A DNA stretch of 64,000 nt from Hydrangea macrophylla (Eukaryota > Streptophyta > Magnoliopsida > Cornales > Hydrangeaceae): positions 31,493,850 through 31,557,849 of the forward strand of contig CM066991.1 of NCBI GenBank assembly GCA_033977485.1, given 5' to 3'. How positions within the stretch are numbered: the stretch's first letter is position 1; each line of letters starts with the position of its first letter. Below the pieces are notes generated by a model. It did no database searches, was not told the DNA's origin, and saw nothing but the letters and a program-made list of their open reading frames with translations. Below are positions 22,351-34,540 of the stretch, in pieces. Both the position numbers and the translations under genes were made by a program.

Positions 22351-25300
22351 GTTTTTTGGTCCAAACATTCCTTCCAGACATTCTGTTTTTACTGTCACAA
22401 CAACATGGTTGAATTTTAACTTGTTTTAAAAAAACTTTTCCAAAAGGAGTGGTTTTCAATTTCTTAGGGAACGTTTTGTATAATATGGGCCTATAGATGT
22501 TTTGTTTTCAATTTCTAAGAGTTTTGAACATTTTAGTCGACAGTACGGATTGTGTTTCTGAGTAACCTCTATTGTTTATATGATTTCTCTCAATCTGTAA
22601 CTTCAGTAGTGATTTGAATTTTTGATATGTGTTCTAGACACAATAAGAAAGATCTCCATAAGAAATCATTAAGTAAAAACATTTCTATCCCCACTTTTCT
22701 ATTTCTATAAAATCAACTAACTGTTCTGTCCACTATTCACAGCAAGCGTGTTTTGAGTTCTTTCCTTTGATTTGATGCTTACATGCAATCCAAATTAGCT
22801 CATGTCTTAGGAAGTAGTCCATACTACATTTGTGCATATCCTATGATGATTTCCTTCATACATCCATGCATATTTTAGACTTCTAAATCACTTTATAAAT
22901 CTTATAACACTTACACACTACTTCATGTGCACATTCTAGGATCATACATTGCATCCATGCAAGATTTAGGATTTTTATGACTCCTAATCTAAGAAGATTA
23001 CGAGGAATGAAGTTGATCACACGTTCATGCTTCCCCTCGATCACATCTTCCTTTCTCATCCGTCTTAGGGATTGAGAGATCTTCTTTTCTCAATAATCAA
23101 CATGCATACATTCTAGCTTGCTAAGCATCTTTGTCTTCTTTGATTTATTTGTTTCATGAACAATCCATGTCCCTCTTTAGATTAGGAAAACTTGAGTACT
23201 TGATATATGATTATACAGTTTTTCCTAGGTTTGTTTGTATGATCTTTCACTTTTACATTGTGTGATATTTGGCTTAGATCTTATTAATGATATCTTATCT
23301 TTAGATCTTCCATTTCAATATTCTTATATAATGTAATATACTATCATATTATTATTTGTCAAACCAAACATAGTATAAGATGATTATTTGGATGCTAATT
23401 CGGGACCGTCGAGAGACGGGGTGAGTTGAGGGTGTTTTAGTCGTGACAAAGACTCCTTCTTCTCTCGTACCAAAACCCTGAGCCAAGTTCTTTGGTTATA
23501 AAGGGCTAGTGCCCTTTATCCATTAGGGTGAGTCAAAATTGGGTTTCTTGGTTCCCTAAAGACCAAGTGCCGATTTTGTATATGTTTTCAACATACCTTT
23601 CTTTTCATTTCTTCAATCAATTTTGAAATAAAGGAAAATCAATTCCGAACGGGGGGTGGACTCCCGGAGGCTGCGTGTCCACAGAAGGTTACTGATGAAT
23701 TTAAAACCAGCACATGCAGAGATGTAGTATTGGCCATCATAGCAGGGGTTTGGTTTTATTGAGGTAATACCCCTGAACAAGGTTTGGACTAGGCTAAGAA
23801 GGGATGAGCCCATGGGCACAGACATAAGCAACAAATAAGGGGCTAGAGGGGTAGTCTGACCCTAACTCTAAATACTTAAGGTAAAAAGGTTGTTTGCCTT
23901 GGTCAGGGAGCAACATGTCATCGTTTTCTGATGGTTTTCAAATTTCAATATGACCAGGGATTTGGAAGTCTGTACGAAGACAATTGAAGAAGAAGCATCA
24001 CCCTATCGATCTGTAACCGTAGAAGAAGAAGGCAGCGCCTTATTCTCTTCATGAGAGGAAAATTAATGGGTTTCTGAGCCAGAATGATAGGTAGAAGAAG
24101 AATACATACTTAGTTGCACAAGAAAGAAAGTGAGACTGACCTAGAAAAGTACAATGAAATACTGGTTCCCATTTCTGTGAGAGAGAACAACACAGCAGGA
24201 CCTAAGGAAAAGGATCCAAGTGCTTTCCTATCAACTTGAAGATAAACAAGTACAGTAATGGGGAATATGTTTAAGTAACAATGGGTCTTTATCCTTTGGA
24301 GACCAGATCCTCAGCCACACTACCTACCCGGTAGCACCTCTATGGTCTTGACTAGACCACATTATTTTTTATATGTATTTTTTTTACTTTGTGTAACCAT
24401 TGAAAGAAAAAAAATCATTTGTCCTATCAAAGGTCACATGGGTGATGCCAGGTTAGCAACCCCCAAAGTGCTGCTGAGGATCCAAAACCACCCCTTAGTG
24501 GTAGTTATGTAGCCTATAGTAGCTAATGGAGAACAGATTGTAGGCTGTTGCCTACTCGACAACATGAATGAATGCATGACAACAAACCATTTGTTGCCAC
24601 TTTAATTTTTTTTTTAAAAAGAGGAAAAATGAAAATTTTTGGTGTGCTATCAAGTGCCTATTGGTGCTGCCGAGTTGGCAGCATCTGTGGGTGTTGTTGA
24701 GAATCCTTAATCTAGCTAAGGAAAATAATGCCCCACAAGTCTTGATATGGATTCGTTGCAGTTATGGTGACGAAATAATATACTCTGTTTAGTTCTTAGA
24801 TTCTGTTTGGTCCACATTTTTGTAGATTTTCAGTCCCGGTGACTAGTTATTTATTATTCTCTCTTATGGGTTCTCTATGATGTTGTTTGGCTGATTATGA
24901 TAGCTTTTTTGTTTGTAGTAACAAGACTTTAGTGATAGTTAGCGTGCACCCAACTAAAGTGAGTATATGAGTTGTTAGTAGTGTTGGACTATTTTATTCT
25001 AAACTAATTATATCTAAGACGACTTAGGGGCTAACAATTGCTTCTTCAGCTTTTAATTATTCTAAGGCCCACTTGGGGATTATTCACCATGAGTTTTGTA
25101 TGTGAGTTTCATCTTGAGCATTACATAATGGTATTGATGGCTATGAGACAACTACCATTAACCTTGATTTTATTGTGTTACGATTGCTTTGCGGCTTACT
25201 TCTGATGTGAATGAGCCCTTTGTTAATTGCTTCCATTTATTTCTATGTTTTTCTAGCAGGAAAATGACTTGGGAATGTGCAAGTTGTAATGGTTACATCA

Positions 25301-25478
25301 TTTTAAGGTATATGTATTACCTCTGCTTCGAAATATGTTGGAAAGTTGTATATACGGATTACATTCATAACCATGTTTTCCATGTTTGTAAGAGTACACA
25401 TTACTATCTTTGCCTTTTGTTAATTCCTTCCATTTAATTGAACTACGCATGAAAAGTTGTATGTTCTGTGCACAGAAA
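22351..25478. other. Unassigned AT-rich DNA
   Basis: I find no credible gene, LTR boundary or transposon terminus. Short open frames (for example 23613-23834 minus, 25189-25437 plus) look random. A segment near 23395-23600 (CGGGACCGTCGAGAGACGGGG) is GC-richer and may be a transposon remnant. Confidence 0.3.
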
Positions 25479-25499
25479 ACACACACACACACACACACA
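25479..25499. repeat. (AC)n microsatellite
   Basis: About ten AC units, just before the 182-bp tandem repeat. Confidence 0.9.
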
Positions 25500-25509
25500 A
25501 AACTTTTTA

Positions 25510-26220
25510 CATAGGCTTGATAAAACTATATTTTGGAGGTAAAATAGTAAACCGCCGATTGAACGTCATTAAAACCTAACTCACACATCAAACACTCCTA
25601 AAGAAAGTTGTAGGAACCAACAGAATGCAAAACAATCTCCCAGTTCACAAGTTACGCAAAAAAAAACTTAATTTTTCATTCACTTAGGCTTGAAAAGACC
25701 AAGTTTGGGGGGTTTTGAGGGGTTCAACCATAAACCGAAAGTCCAAACGCCATGAAATCTAACTTTCACCTCAAACACACCTAATGAAAGTTGTGGGAAC
25801 AATCGAAATGCAAAACAGACTCCCAGTTCACAAGTTATGCGAAAAAACTTAATTTTTCATTCACTTAGGCTTGAAAATACTAAGTTTTGGGGGTTTTGTG
25901 GGGGTGAAATGGCAAATCGCTGATCCGAAAGCCATGAAACTTAACTCCCACCTCAAAAATACTTAAAGAAAGTTGTAAGAACCAACAGAATGCAAAACGG
26001 ACTTCCGATTCACAATTTATGCGAAAAAAACTTAATTTTTCATTCATTTGGGCTTGAAAAGACTAAGTTTTAGGGGTTTTGAGGGATTAAATGGTAAACC
26101 GCCAACCCGAATACCGTGAAGCGTAATTCACGCTCTAACACGCTTGAAGAAAGTTGTAGGAACCAACAGAATGCAAAACGGACTCCCGATTATCAAGTAC
26201 GCATCTCAAGCTATTGTTTT
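25510..26220. repeat. Tandem repeat of about 182 bp, four copies
   Basis: The marker GAAAGTTGT falls at 25603, 25786, 25968 and 26149, giving periods of 183, 182 and 181. Each unit also has GCTTGAAAAGACTAAGTTTT-like text, a G-run, a CATGAAA word, AGAATGCAAAACGGACT and TTTTTCATTCACTT. Copies look 75-85 percent alike. The spacing is near that of plant satellite monomers and nucleosomes. Confidence 0.9.
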
Positions 26221-26439
26221 TCATTTTCCTAGTTAAACTTCAAAATAAATAAGCTTTTTGGGTTTTGCGTTCTCTGATTCTTCAAAGGTTGGCTAAAATA
26301 TAATTTTTTTTTCACATTTCAAGTTTGGAGTTTCATTGGATGGTGACAGATGTTGGATGTGTTTTATGATTAGAGATAGTGACATGAATTTTAGTGGCAG
26401 ATTGGAACAAATTTAAAGTTTTTGTTTGCGTGAATTTAT

Positions 26440-27704
26440 TTTTGAGAAAATTGGTCAAAAGTCCTTAAAGATAGACTTTTTTGGTCTTAGGTCCAGCCAA
26501 CAAATCATTTCACCCAAACATCCCTCATTCACGGACAATTTTGTCTATCAACCAAAAGCACGTGTTTTCTCCATTTTAAGTGAATAGTGTGCTAACTAAC
26601 TTTTTTATGTAAAAAATCCTAAACTTTAAAACCTCATAACTCTCAATCTAAAAGTCATTTAATCATAAAATTCTAATTTTAGAAAAATCTTGATGAGATC
26701 CATCCACCAAGTACCAATATCGTTATGAAATTCCTAAACAACAGAAACTTATGTGAAATTTCACACTAATAGAGTGATGTGAAATTTCACACTAACAACG
26801 TTATGTGAAATTTATAGTTAGTTAATTTCACTTAACTTTTTTCGTTTGTATAGTGTTGGGGTAAGAAAATAAGGAGACAAAGAGGAGGTCGAAGTGCAAA
26901 CTCTGGTACTGATTGTGGCATGGAGCACCCTTTTACCGGTCGGTTAAATCGTTGTTCAAAATTTCACCAAATTAGTTATGTGAAATTTGAATAACAAATT
27001 TTGAAAATTTTCAAAACTATTCTATTAACATGCACCAGCTAAATAAAATCCCCAAGTTTGTGAAATTTAAAAATGTTGTGATATGTGAAATTATCAAAGA
27101 TTGGCCACAAATATACATAAAAATATTGCTAAGGACAGATTAAATGCCCACGAATCACTTTTCCATAGGAAACAAATTCACCCAAACAAACCTTAAGTGA
27201 TTCCAACAAACTTTAAGGTCAAAACCACAACTTTTCAAAGTCTTTATGCAATGACCTTAGCTTGATAGAAATGACAAGGGGATTAATAGGCGAACACTTG
27301 ATTTTTCCTTTCTCTTAATTATTTTGAGTCTTGATTAGTATCATTACCATTTGACATTAAGCATTCCAATCGGTATGTTGAGTGTAAAAAGTGCCTCTTT
27401 TATGTGTATTACTCCTTGAGTCTTCATCAATGTTTGTTTGAGGAACAATTTTATTTTTGTCAATAGCGTCTGGTTGACGGTGTGGTAATTGTTGTTGTGA
27501 AGGTAGTGGTGCGCGGTGGTTGGTGGAGTCAATTATGATCTTTAGTGGTCATACAAATTAAAGAGAAATAGAGATGGCGATGGTGGTGATTGTAGAGGTG
27601 ATCGATGGTAGTTGTCGGTGGCTTAGTCTCTGTTTCTTAGGGTGATAGCCGTCATCTGTGGAGTCAATGGCGCTCGTATGTGGAGTGATAGTGGTTGTCG
27701 GTGG

Positions 27705-27754
<50 letters not shown>

Positions 27755-27871
27755 TATATGGGTTTTGATGTAATAAGGGGCATTGTAGTACTACTCTATT
27801 CATTTAAGATGGTCAAAGGATCTGATTAGATTAGTTTTCACTAATCATGGACTTTTGCCTAAAATAAAAAA
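26440..27871. mobile_element. Mutator-like (MULE) non-autonomous element
   Basis: Terminal inverted repeats of about 25 bp face each other: TTTTGAGAAAATTGGTCAAA then AGTCC at the left, and at the right a minus-strand TTTTTTATTTTAGGCAAAAG then TCC. The 9-bp flanks TGAATTTAT (26431-26439) and TGAATTTAC (27872-27880) match at eight positions, fitting the 9-bp duplications of MULEs. Its 1.4 kb interior has no transposase and includes a (CT)n run. Confidence 0.5.
27711..27749. repeat. (CT)n microsatellite
   Basis: About 19 uninterrupted CT units inside the MULE-like element. Confidence 0.95.
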
Positions 27872-28014
27872 TGAATTTACCTTTAAAATTGTATAATCCA
27901 ATTTGAGGGCTTTTTTAACCAAATTTTTATTAATTTATGATGTCAGACTTGAATCTTAAATTGCATGTCAATGGTTATTTCATGTGCATGCAAATCGTAC
28001 TTGTGTTTTTGAAA

Positions 28015-28648
28015 TATTGATATTATCGAAGGTACATCAATGACGCACTTTTGTGGCGCACTTTAATCCAGGTACTTTTTGTGGCGCACTTTATCATGTA
28101 AAATAAAAAATGATTTCCAAGTACTATTTGTGGCGCACTTTAATCCATCACAAATACTACACATAATCTTGATAAGACTATCTGTGACGCACACACATGT
28201 GTCACAAATACTAGCATTTCTAACGCATTTTATACGCCACTAATAATATTCTAAATATGGAGAATTTTATTTGCGATGCTTGACATGCATCATAAATAAT
28301 ATATAATTAAAGTGATTGAGTATTGTGAGGTACATGCACGTCACAAAAGGTCACTATTTCTAATGCATAAGGTGCATCATAAATACTACTCTCATTTGTA
28401 GCGCACATAACAGTATTCATACCAATTTATCTATGATGCTATCATCTATTATTTGTGATGCCTAAGTGTGTCACAAATGATGGCATTATTTGTGAAGCAT
28501 TGACCGTATCACAAAAGATTATTTATGACTAGTGTTTTTGTGAAACTTGTATGACGTTTTTATTGTCTCAAATAAGCATTTGTGATGCATTTTTTTATTA
28601 TTATTTGTGATGTGTTTGCGCGCCAGAAAAACCAAAATGGTTATAGTG
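28015..28648. mobile_element. CACTA (En/Spm) transposon end with subterminal repeats
   Basis: Read from 28648 on the minus strand the sequence starts CACTATAACCATTTTGG, a CACTA-type terminus. Over the next 600 bp motifs such as TTTGTGGCGCAC, ATTTGTGATGC and GTGTCACAAATA occur many times in both orientations, as in CACTA subterminal regions. I find no matching left end, so it is a fragment or its partner is too diverged. Confidence 0.55.
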
Positions 28649-29087
28649 TACTATATATAATAAGAGTTGATCCATATATCACCTGCGCGCGCACTGTTTG
28701 CTTGACCTCTTACTTCTTGATGTATTGTATCCAAGAAAGATAGCGTACACCATCTGACAAATCCCTTGTGAATCACCACTCTTCTTGTGAACGTCTTCCT
28801 TTAGTGGACATCTGTATTCTTCTTCGCAGAACCCAGCTATGTATCCACCTTCGTGTTCTTCATATTAGGTCAACAAATAGACAACCAACGGCGGCGACTA
28901 AACTATCAATCCGACGACCAATGGTCACACCATTAATTTTGAATTTATGGTATGTTGATTCTCTTCTCCAAGTTTGTGCTGTGTGTCCTTGCTTCGGTCG
29001 CCCGTAATAACCACATGGTTATATCTATATGATGTGCTGTTTCAATCTCTGTGCTTCCCATTGAACTCAAAATATTAATCTACCTCT

Positions 29088-29129
<42 letters not shown>

Positions 29130-29200
29130 GTGTAGGCATCTTCTCATCAAGAGCTCTTTGCATTGACCATACCCTACCCTTGCTCCATCCACCAACCCCT

Positions 29201-29261
<61 letters not shown>

Positions 29262-30223
29262 GGGCCTTCTCCACTGCTAATGTCCACCACCGCGGCAAAA
29301 AAACCCGGTCTTTCTAAATTGTATATTTTTTTTGTAATGTTGTCTGCTGAATTGGGCCCCGACGAGGATGTGGAGGGATGAGAACCATGAAATATCTTTG
29401 AGTTGGACCGATTTTTGGTATGGTTTAACGGTCGGTGTTCGTTTACTGCAGCTAGGGGTGCAAAAGAGTCTGGCTACCCAACAAGGGCTCGTGACTCGAC
29501 TCGATAATTTATGTGAAGAATGCATACAAAGTAATCAAAATGTATACAACTAATTTGTATTTATGTGAAGCAAAGTAATCAAATGTCTCCTAAAAAGCTT
29601 TAACTCCACTTGTGACTTCAAAGTCCATGTTAGTTCAAGGGTCATGTGTACGGGGTTCATCTTATCGGAAGAGGTACCAAGTGCTATCCTACACTTTTCA
29701 GTCTGCTGGTGATCTGTGTAGATTATGCACAAGCTTGAAATTGATTCAACTATTAACCATATTCACAGTGAGTCAAGCTACCAAATGTGCATACATATGT
29801 AGCCTGCTAGAAGAGACAAAGGAGTTGGGAGTTATTATACCCGGACTGGATAATTTGACGGCGCAAGCAGTGAGCTGCAAAGCAGATGCAAGTATACAGA
29901 TTCTTCTTCAATTTAATCGTCCAGTAATCAATGAGCAATGCAGAATAGGCTGAAAAAAAAATTATAAATAAATAAAATAAACTAAAATAAAGTGAAGCAA
30001 GTTCTGAAAGTATATGATATATGCAGAAAATCTTCTTAAACAGTGTTCCATGGCCGGCCTTTTGATATATGTATATGTATTTATATATATATATATATAT
30101 TATTTACCAACAAGAGTTACAAGAGGGCTGGGAGTTTCTGTTCTTTGGGTCCTTTAAAGAGAAGAAAGGAGACAAGTAAATAAAGAAAAGGGATAGTAAA
30201 GAAAAGGGATAGCAACTTGCAGT
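28649..30223. other. Unassigned DNA with two (CT)n runs
   Basis: CT repeats lie at 29092-29127 and 29206-29258. An open frame at 29612-29953 (plus, 113 codons) has a non-repetitive composition (AGDLCRLCTSLKLI, then AQAVSCKADASIQILL), so it might be an exon-like or captured gene fragment, but I recognise no family. A TA-rich run is at 30081-30100. Confidence 0.3.
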
Positions 30224-30231
30224 CCGTGCGC

Positions 30232-30428
30232 CAGAGCCGGTTCTGAGATTTTGAGGGCCCAACTCGAACTTTTAAATGGGGGTCCTCTGTATATTAGCAT
30301 AAATATTACAAATATTACTTATTGATTACTTAAATAATAAATTTGGGTTAGTATTTTTAAGAGTGGGTCCTGCCTAAAAGGGGGTCCTAAGCGGCCGCGT
30401 GTGCCGCTTTCGCTCAGGGCCGGCCCTG
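30232..30428. mobile_element. hAT-type MITE, 197 bp
   Basis: The ends CAGAGCCGGTTCTGA and TCAGGGCCGGCCCTG form imperfect inverted repeats. The 8-bp duplication CCGTGCGC is perfect on both sides (30224-30231 and 30429-30436), as hAT elements make. GGGGGTCCT-type words face each other inside. There is no coding capacity. Confidence 0.85.
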
Positions 30429-30436
30429 CCGTGCGC

Positions 30437-31251
30437 AGAAGTTCCGTATTGGAGGTTTTGCAAACTGTGATTCTATTCACCATACATATTTGGTATTTAT
30501 AGGTCTGGGTACAACAATTGTGAATCCACAAGTTTCCTAAAAACTTGTTTTCTTGAGGAAGGCTCCTAAATTAATTAGGAAACAATAAAACCGTGGGTTA
30601 CCAAGTCTGATGGAATTCATATATTTTCTTTAGTGTTTCAGCCAAAGAGAAGTCATTGTAAGACCTGTTTCGGAAGTCTGTTATTACACAATGGAATGTG
30701 GCTTCGTTGATTCACCATCACACATGGTCTATACTTTCCATGTTGACATGGAACATCAAAATCTATGTCAATGGAAATAATACAATATGAGACAATAATT
30801 GGTATTGTTTACCATTTAATGCTATACGGATCCGTTTGTAGGCTGGGGCAATTTGGCTTGTGCACCAGCTAATTCTATGGTGTATTTGGGAAGGTCTAAA
30901 ACTGGACCTATTTTAGTCTGAGTCTCACTTTTTTTATTTGGTTTCTATGCAGACTAAGGTAATATTAGTTTCATAAAGAACCATTTTAAAAGAGTTTCTA
31001 GTCCGTGCAACCACTCCTATGCAAGAAATGGGAACTCACCAAATGCGTGAGTTGGTGGAGCTGATTCTCTTATGAACTACAAAGACTGTTCTTTGCATTA
31101 GCAAAAACTTCAATTCCCACCTCTCATGCATCGTAGCGTGCACATCGCCAAGGCTTGAAGTGGGGTCATCTATAGGCATTGAATTTTTCTAGTGCCTTAA
31201 TCACCATTGATTTAGTAAAAGTCAACATTTTACTTATTTGATTAGTCAACT
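30437..31251. other. Unassigned DNA
   Basis: No credible frame, repeat or transposon boundary is seen in these 0.8 kb. Confidence 0.3.
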
Positions 31252-32126
31252 GAAGGAAATGGGCTAAACCCAGTTAAATATATATATTGATTTATTATTA
31301 TTGGGCTTGTTAAAATAATACATGGACCAATAAAATAAATTAATTATTACTGGGCTTGCAAAAAAAAAAAACAGATAAAATAAAATTAAATAAAATAAAA
31401 TAAAACATGAGCCATGCCCAATTAAATAAATTGGTTTATTAAATACTAGGTTTATCAAAATAAAAATAAACATCCAAACTCAAAAACTTGAATCATAGAC
31501 CAGTATTTAATTGAAAACTGGCTTGGTCCTAAAAAAATTAGACACTTGTCATTATCTTATATGTTTAACTCAAAAAGTAAGTTTATGAGATATTGAAAAG
31601 TTGGTGCCTATAAAAAGGCTCACACCCTCCTCCTAAAGATAGACACACAGACTGAAGATAGAAGATTGAAAACCCTAAGCAAGCTGGCTTCTCTCACAAG
31701 ACGACGGTCGCCTACCACAACTTAAGTTTCAAGCTTCAGATCTGTTATTCTCTACACACAACTAGAGAATAACATCAGTCTTCAACAAATCATCTGATCG
31801 ATTCAAGGAAAAGCATCACACCACTATTCTCTGCGATTCGTCCAGATCAACTCTTCGACACCCAAATCCTGTCTTCAAAGATCTCTCATCTTTTCGGCCA
31901 CCAAGAGCGTCACAGGGTGATATTTACATCGCCTTGTTTGAGAATACGCTGTTTCAGCCCACGGATCAAGAACCATCAAGGAGATAGAACAAGGGGTTAT
32001 TCTTTTATAAAGAATACAAAAATACAGAGTTTGTAACTACTTTCTCTTGATTAATAAAATTCCATATTTGACTATTTGTTTGCAGTTTTGACCGCTTGAT
32101 TTTTGGACTCGAAATTTATTGCTTAT
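31252..32126 (+). repeat. LTR-like promoter segment, unclassified
   Basis: An AT-rich upstream part is followed by a good TATA box (CTATAAAAAGG, 31608-31618), a leader-like CA-rich stretch and A/T-rich poly(A)-like signals near 32000-32060, the build of a Copia-like LTR. I find no matching TSD or primer site. It abuts the truncated chromovirus LTR at 32127. Confidence 0.35.
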
Positions 32127-32295
32127 AAGGATATTCAATCTCATAGTCATCATTTCGTCACGAAGAACCGAAGTATGTACCTTATCCATTTCGTCACAAA
32201 GAACCGAAAGGATATTCAATCTCATAGCCATCACTTCATCACGAAGGACCGAAGTATATGCCTTATCCATTTTGTCACGAAGAATCGAAAGGATA
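32127..32295. repeat. TTCGTCACGAA minisatellite (3' LTR copy)
   Basis: The near-palindrome TTCGTCACGAA and variants recur with CATAGCCATCA, AAGGATATTCAATCT and GTATGTACCTTATCC, giving a unit of about 27-55 bp and a composite unit near 82 bp. Confidence 0.85.
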
Positions 32296-32606
32296 CACAA
32301 CATTACAACCCGACAAACATACCCTTTTCTCACTTTCCCAGGCCTCCGTAGCCTGGTTTACCTATTTGACGCTTATCCTCAGCATAAGCTGCTTTCGACA
32401 AAGCATAACTGATACTTACATACCCCCGACCACGTACGCGTCACTCGTTTCAGAGTGTAGTTCATTAATGACTTCCAATTACACTTTCGAGGTTACGTTC
32501 ATACCTCTGTCATCTATTTTATGTCATAATATGTTTATGAAATCGGGAAAAATTTTAACGTTCAGTTCACGAACTCAATTATTTATTAAGGAAGCTTTCC
32601 CAGAAA

Positions 32607-32695
32607 AAGTTCCTAGAAACCGGTTCTTCCTACTAATCAATTTCTGGGCCAGGCTCCAGAAATTAGTTTCTGCCCACTAATTGGTGCTGGAACCC
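32607..32695. repeat. AAACCGGTTT-type array 1 (3' LTR copy)
   Basis: Units such as AGAAACCGGTTCTTCC and CCAGAAATTAGTTTCTG repeat; the 5' LTR copy is 41414-41500. Confidence 0.8.
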
Positions 32696-33199
32696 TTTTC
32701 TAGATTCCTTTGTTTCATGCAATGTACCACACATTAAGCTCAGGGTATCATGTGTAAAGACTACTATGGATAGCATGATACTTTCATAGTTACAGTTATA
32801 ATTCATATAATTCCATTCATGCGTAAAAGGTACAACTTTCTAAAGCTCGTATCATGTACTAGAAGCATCATTGGTATGTTTAATACATAAAACACTTGCA
32901 TAAGTTCGTTAACACGTCTATAAGCCTATCATGCAGTCTCTAGAATTCATATAACTAGGTCTCATCTAGATAAAAGTGAAGTACAACCTAATTTGATTCA
33001 TCTTGGAGTCCATGTACAACATTTAAAGCTTGTTTCATGAACTTCAAGCATTTCATGTAAGTTTAATACATAAAACCCATACACAAATTGGTTACTAAGG
33101 CTAAGTTACTAATATGCAGCTTCATATAAACATGCAATGAGGGTTCATGTTGGTAAAACTGAGATATAACCAAACAAAGCATAGAAAAAAACAAAACAG

Positions 33200-33272
33200 A
33201 AGCTCCTTCCTAGAAACTGGTTCTTACCCACAAACCGGTTTCTCAAAGCTATTCCCAAAAACTAGTTTCTCA
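33200..33272. repeat. AAACCGGTTT-type array 2 (3' LTR copy)
   Basis: It contains AGAAACTGGTTCTT, CAAACCGGTTTCTC and AAACTAGTTTCTC. The 5' LTR copy is 42001-42074. Confidence 0.8.
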
Positions 33273-34189
33273 TGCCTTTTAGCAGTTTTTTCACAACATT
33301 GCTATACTACATATTTAACTGCCAAAATCAACTTGTATGGCATGGAAAACTCACAAAAACTTCCTCAAACACATACTAAACATAATTACATACTGTATAT
33401 GTTCTAAAGTGAGATAGAATACTCACTAAAGCTTGAAATTAAGCTTGGTTGTTGGTTTGAGCTTGATGGAGCTCGAACTCAACTTCAATGGTGAACTTCT
33501 TCTTCCAACTTCTTGACTTTTCCTTCTGCTGGGAATCTTCTTGAGCTTCTTGGACTTACAAACATAGCTCTTAAGTCCCCCATGGTAGTGTGTGTGTGTA
33601 AATGTATGGGTGTTGATATAAAGGTGTATGCATGGGAGGGAGATGAACTCTATCTTTTCTTCTTAATTAATTTCTCTTCTATTTTCTCATGAACTTCAAA
33701 GTTTCCTAATCCTCTCTAGAAGTGAAGATTATAATGCCCAAGAGATTCATATGTAGAAGTGTATGCATGCTTATATAGCAAATGCATGAGCTTAGGTGTC
33801 CATTGCATGCTAGGACACATGTCCAATATGTGGACAAGTGTCATGGGAGAGGATGACAAGTGTAGGGGTGATGCATGGGGTTGCCATGTGGCCGGCCATA
33901 TGGGGCCCGCCTCAGGCTTTGTGCCACTACTTCGGTTTGTGTGCATAAGTTCCTCGATATAAGTATTAGTCTTGATTTACGTGCCAACGGGCATTATTTC
34001 TAATGTCCGGGTCTGGATACGGGACTTAGTTAAGTCTTACTATGGTCGAGTCAGTGTGGTTACTACAGTCTAATTAGAAATTTTATAGCACATCGATACC
34101 GCCACACAATTGAATAATATAATAATTGGTCAAATACAGAAATTCAGAAAATTGATATTATTAACGAATAGAAAATTACAGGTATTACA

Positions 34190-34212
34190 TCTTCTACCAC
34201 CTATTACAGGAT
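34190..34212 (-). other. Polypurine tract of the chromovirus
   Basis: On the minus strand AATAGGTGGTAGAAGA directly precedes the LTR start TGTAATACC. Confidence 0.55.
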
Positions 34213-34214
34213 TT

Positions 34215-34540
34215 CGTCCTTGAAATCAGCACCATCTAGGCACTAAACAGAAAAGAAAATTTTTCTCGCAATTCTGATTCCAGCTCCCAAGAGGCGTCTC
34301 CTTCATCATGGTGTTTCCACTAAACCTTTACCTGCGAAATCTCTTCTTGATTTCATAATCCAGAATTTTTACAGGTCCTTCAATGAATGTAGCATTATCG
34401 TTTACCTTGATGTCTTTGAAATCGATCTCATGTGCCGGGTTATGAAGGCATTTCCTCAGCATGCTCACATAGAAGACATTGTGAACTCCTGACATCTTTA
34501 GTGGTAACGCCAATCTGTAGGCGACTTTCCCCACGCGTTC
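34215..34540 (-). pseudogene. Chromodomain and C-terminus of chromovirus pol, broken
   Basis: The open piece 34328-34534 reads VAYRLALPLKMSGVHNVFYV and GPVKILDYE, the linker typical of Tekay-type integrases. After a frameshift near 34330 another frame gives VEWKHHDEG and SWELESELREKFSFLF, the fold signature of the chromodomain, which in this family targets insertion to marked heterochromatin. Confidence 0.75.

Larger units (their letters stand above)
32127..34189 (-). repeat. 3' LTR of the chromovirus, truncated at its far end
   Basis: It matches about 40970-42988 and starts on the minus strand with TGTAATACCTG at 34189. The TATA box (TGCTATATAA, minus) is at 33771-33780. The homology stops inside the TTCGTCACGAA array at 32127, so the last part of the LTR is missing. 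Confidence 0.85.

Noticed and set aside
24400..24720. Possible MITE around the GTGCTGCYGAG words
   Set aside because: The words are imperfect direct and inverted copies without terminal repeats or a duplicated target site.
29051..29381. Frames with long Ser-Leu repeats
   Set aside because: They come from the (CT)n microsatellites.
32103..32351. Frames with repeated SHSHHF and VTKNR words (also at 40775-41107 and on the minus strand)
   Set aside because: They translate the TTCGTCACGAA minisatellite in the LTR and occur in several frames alike, which a real gene would not.
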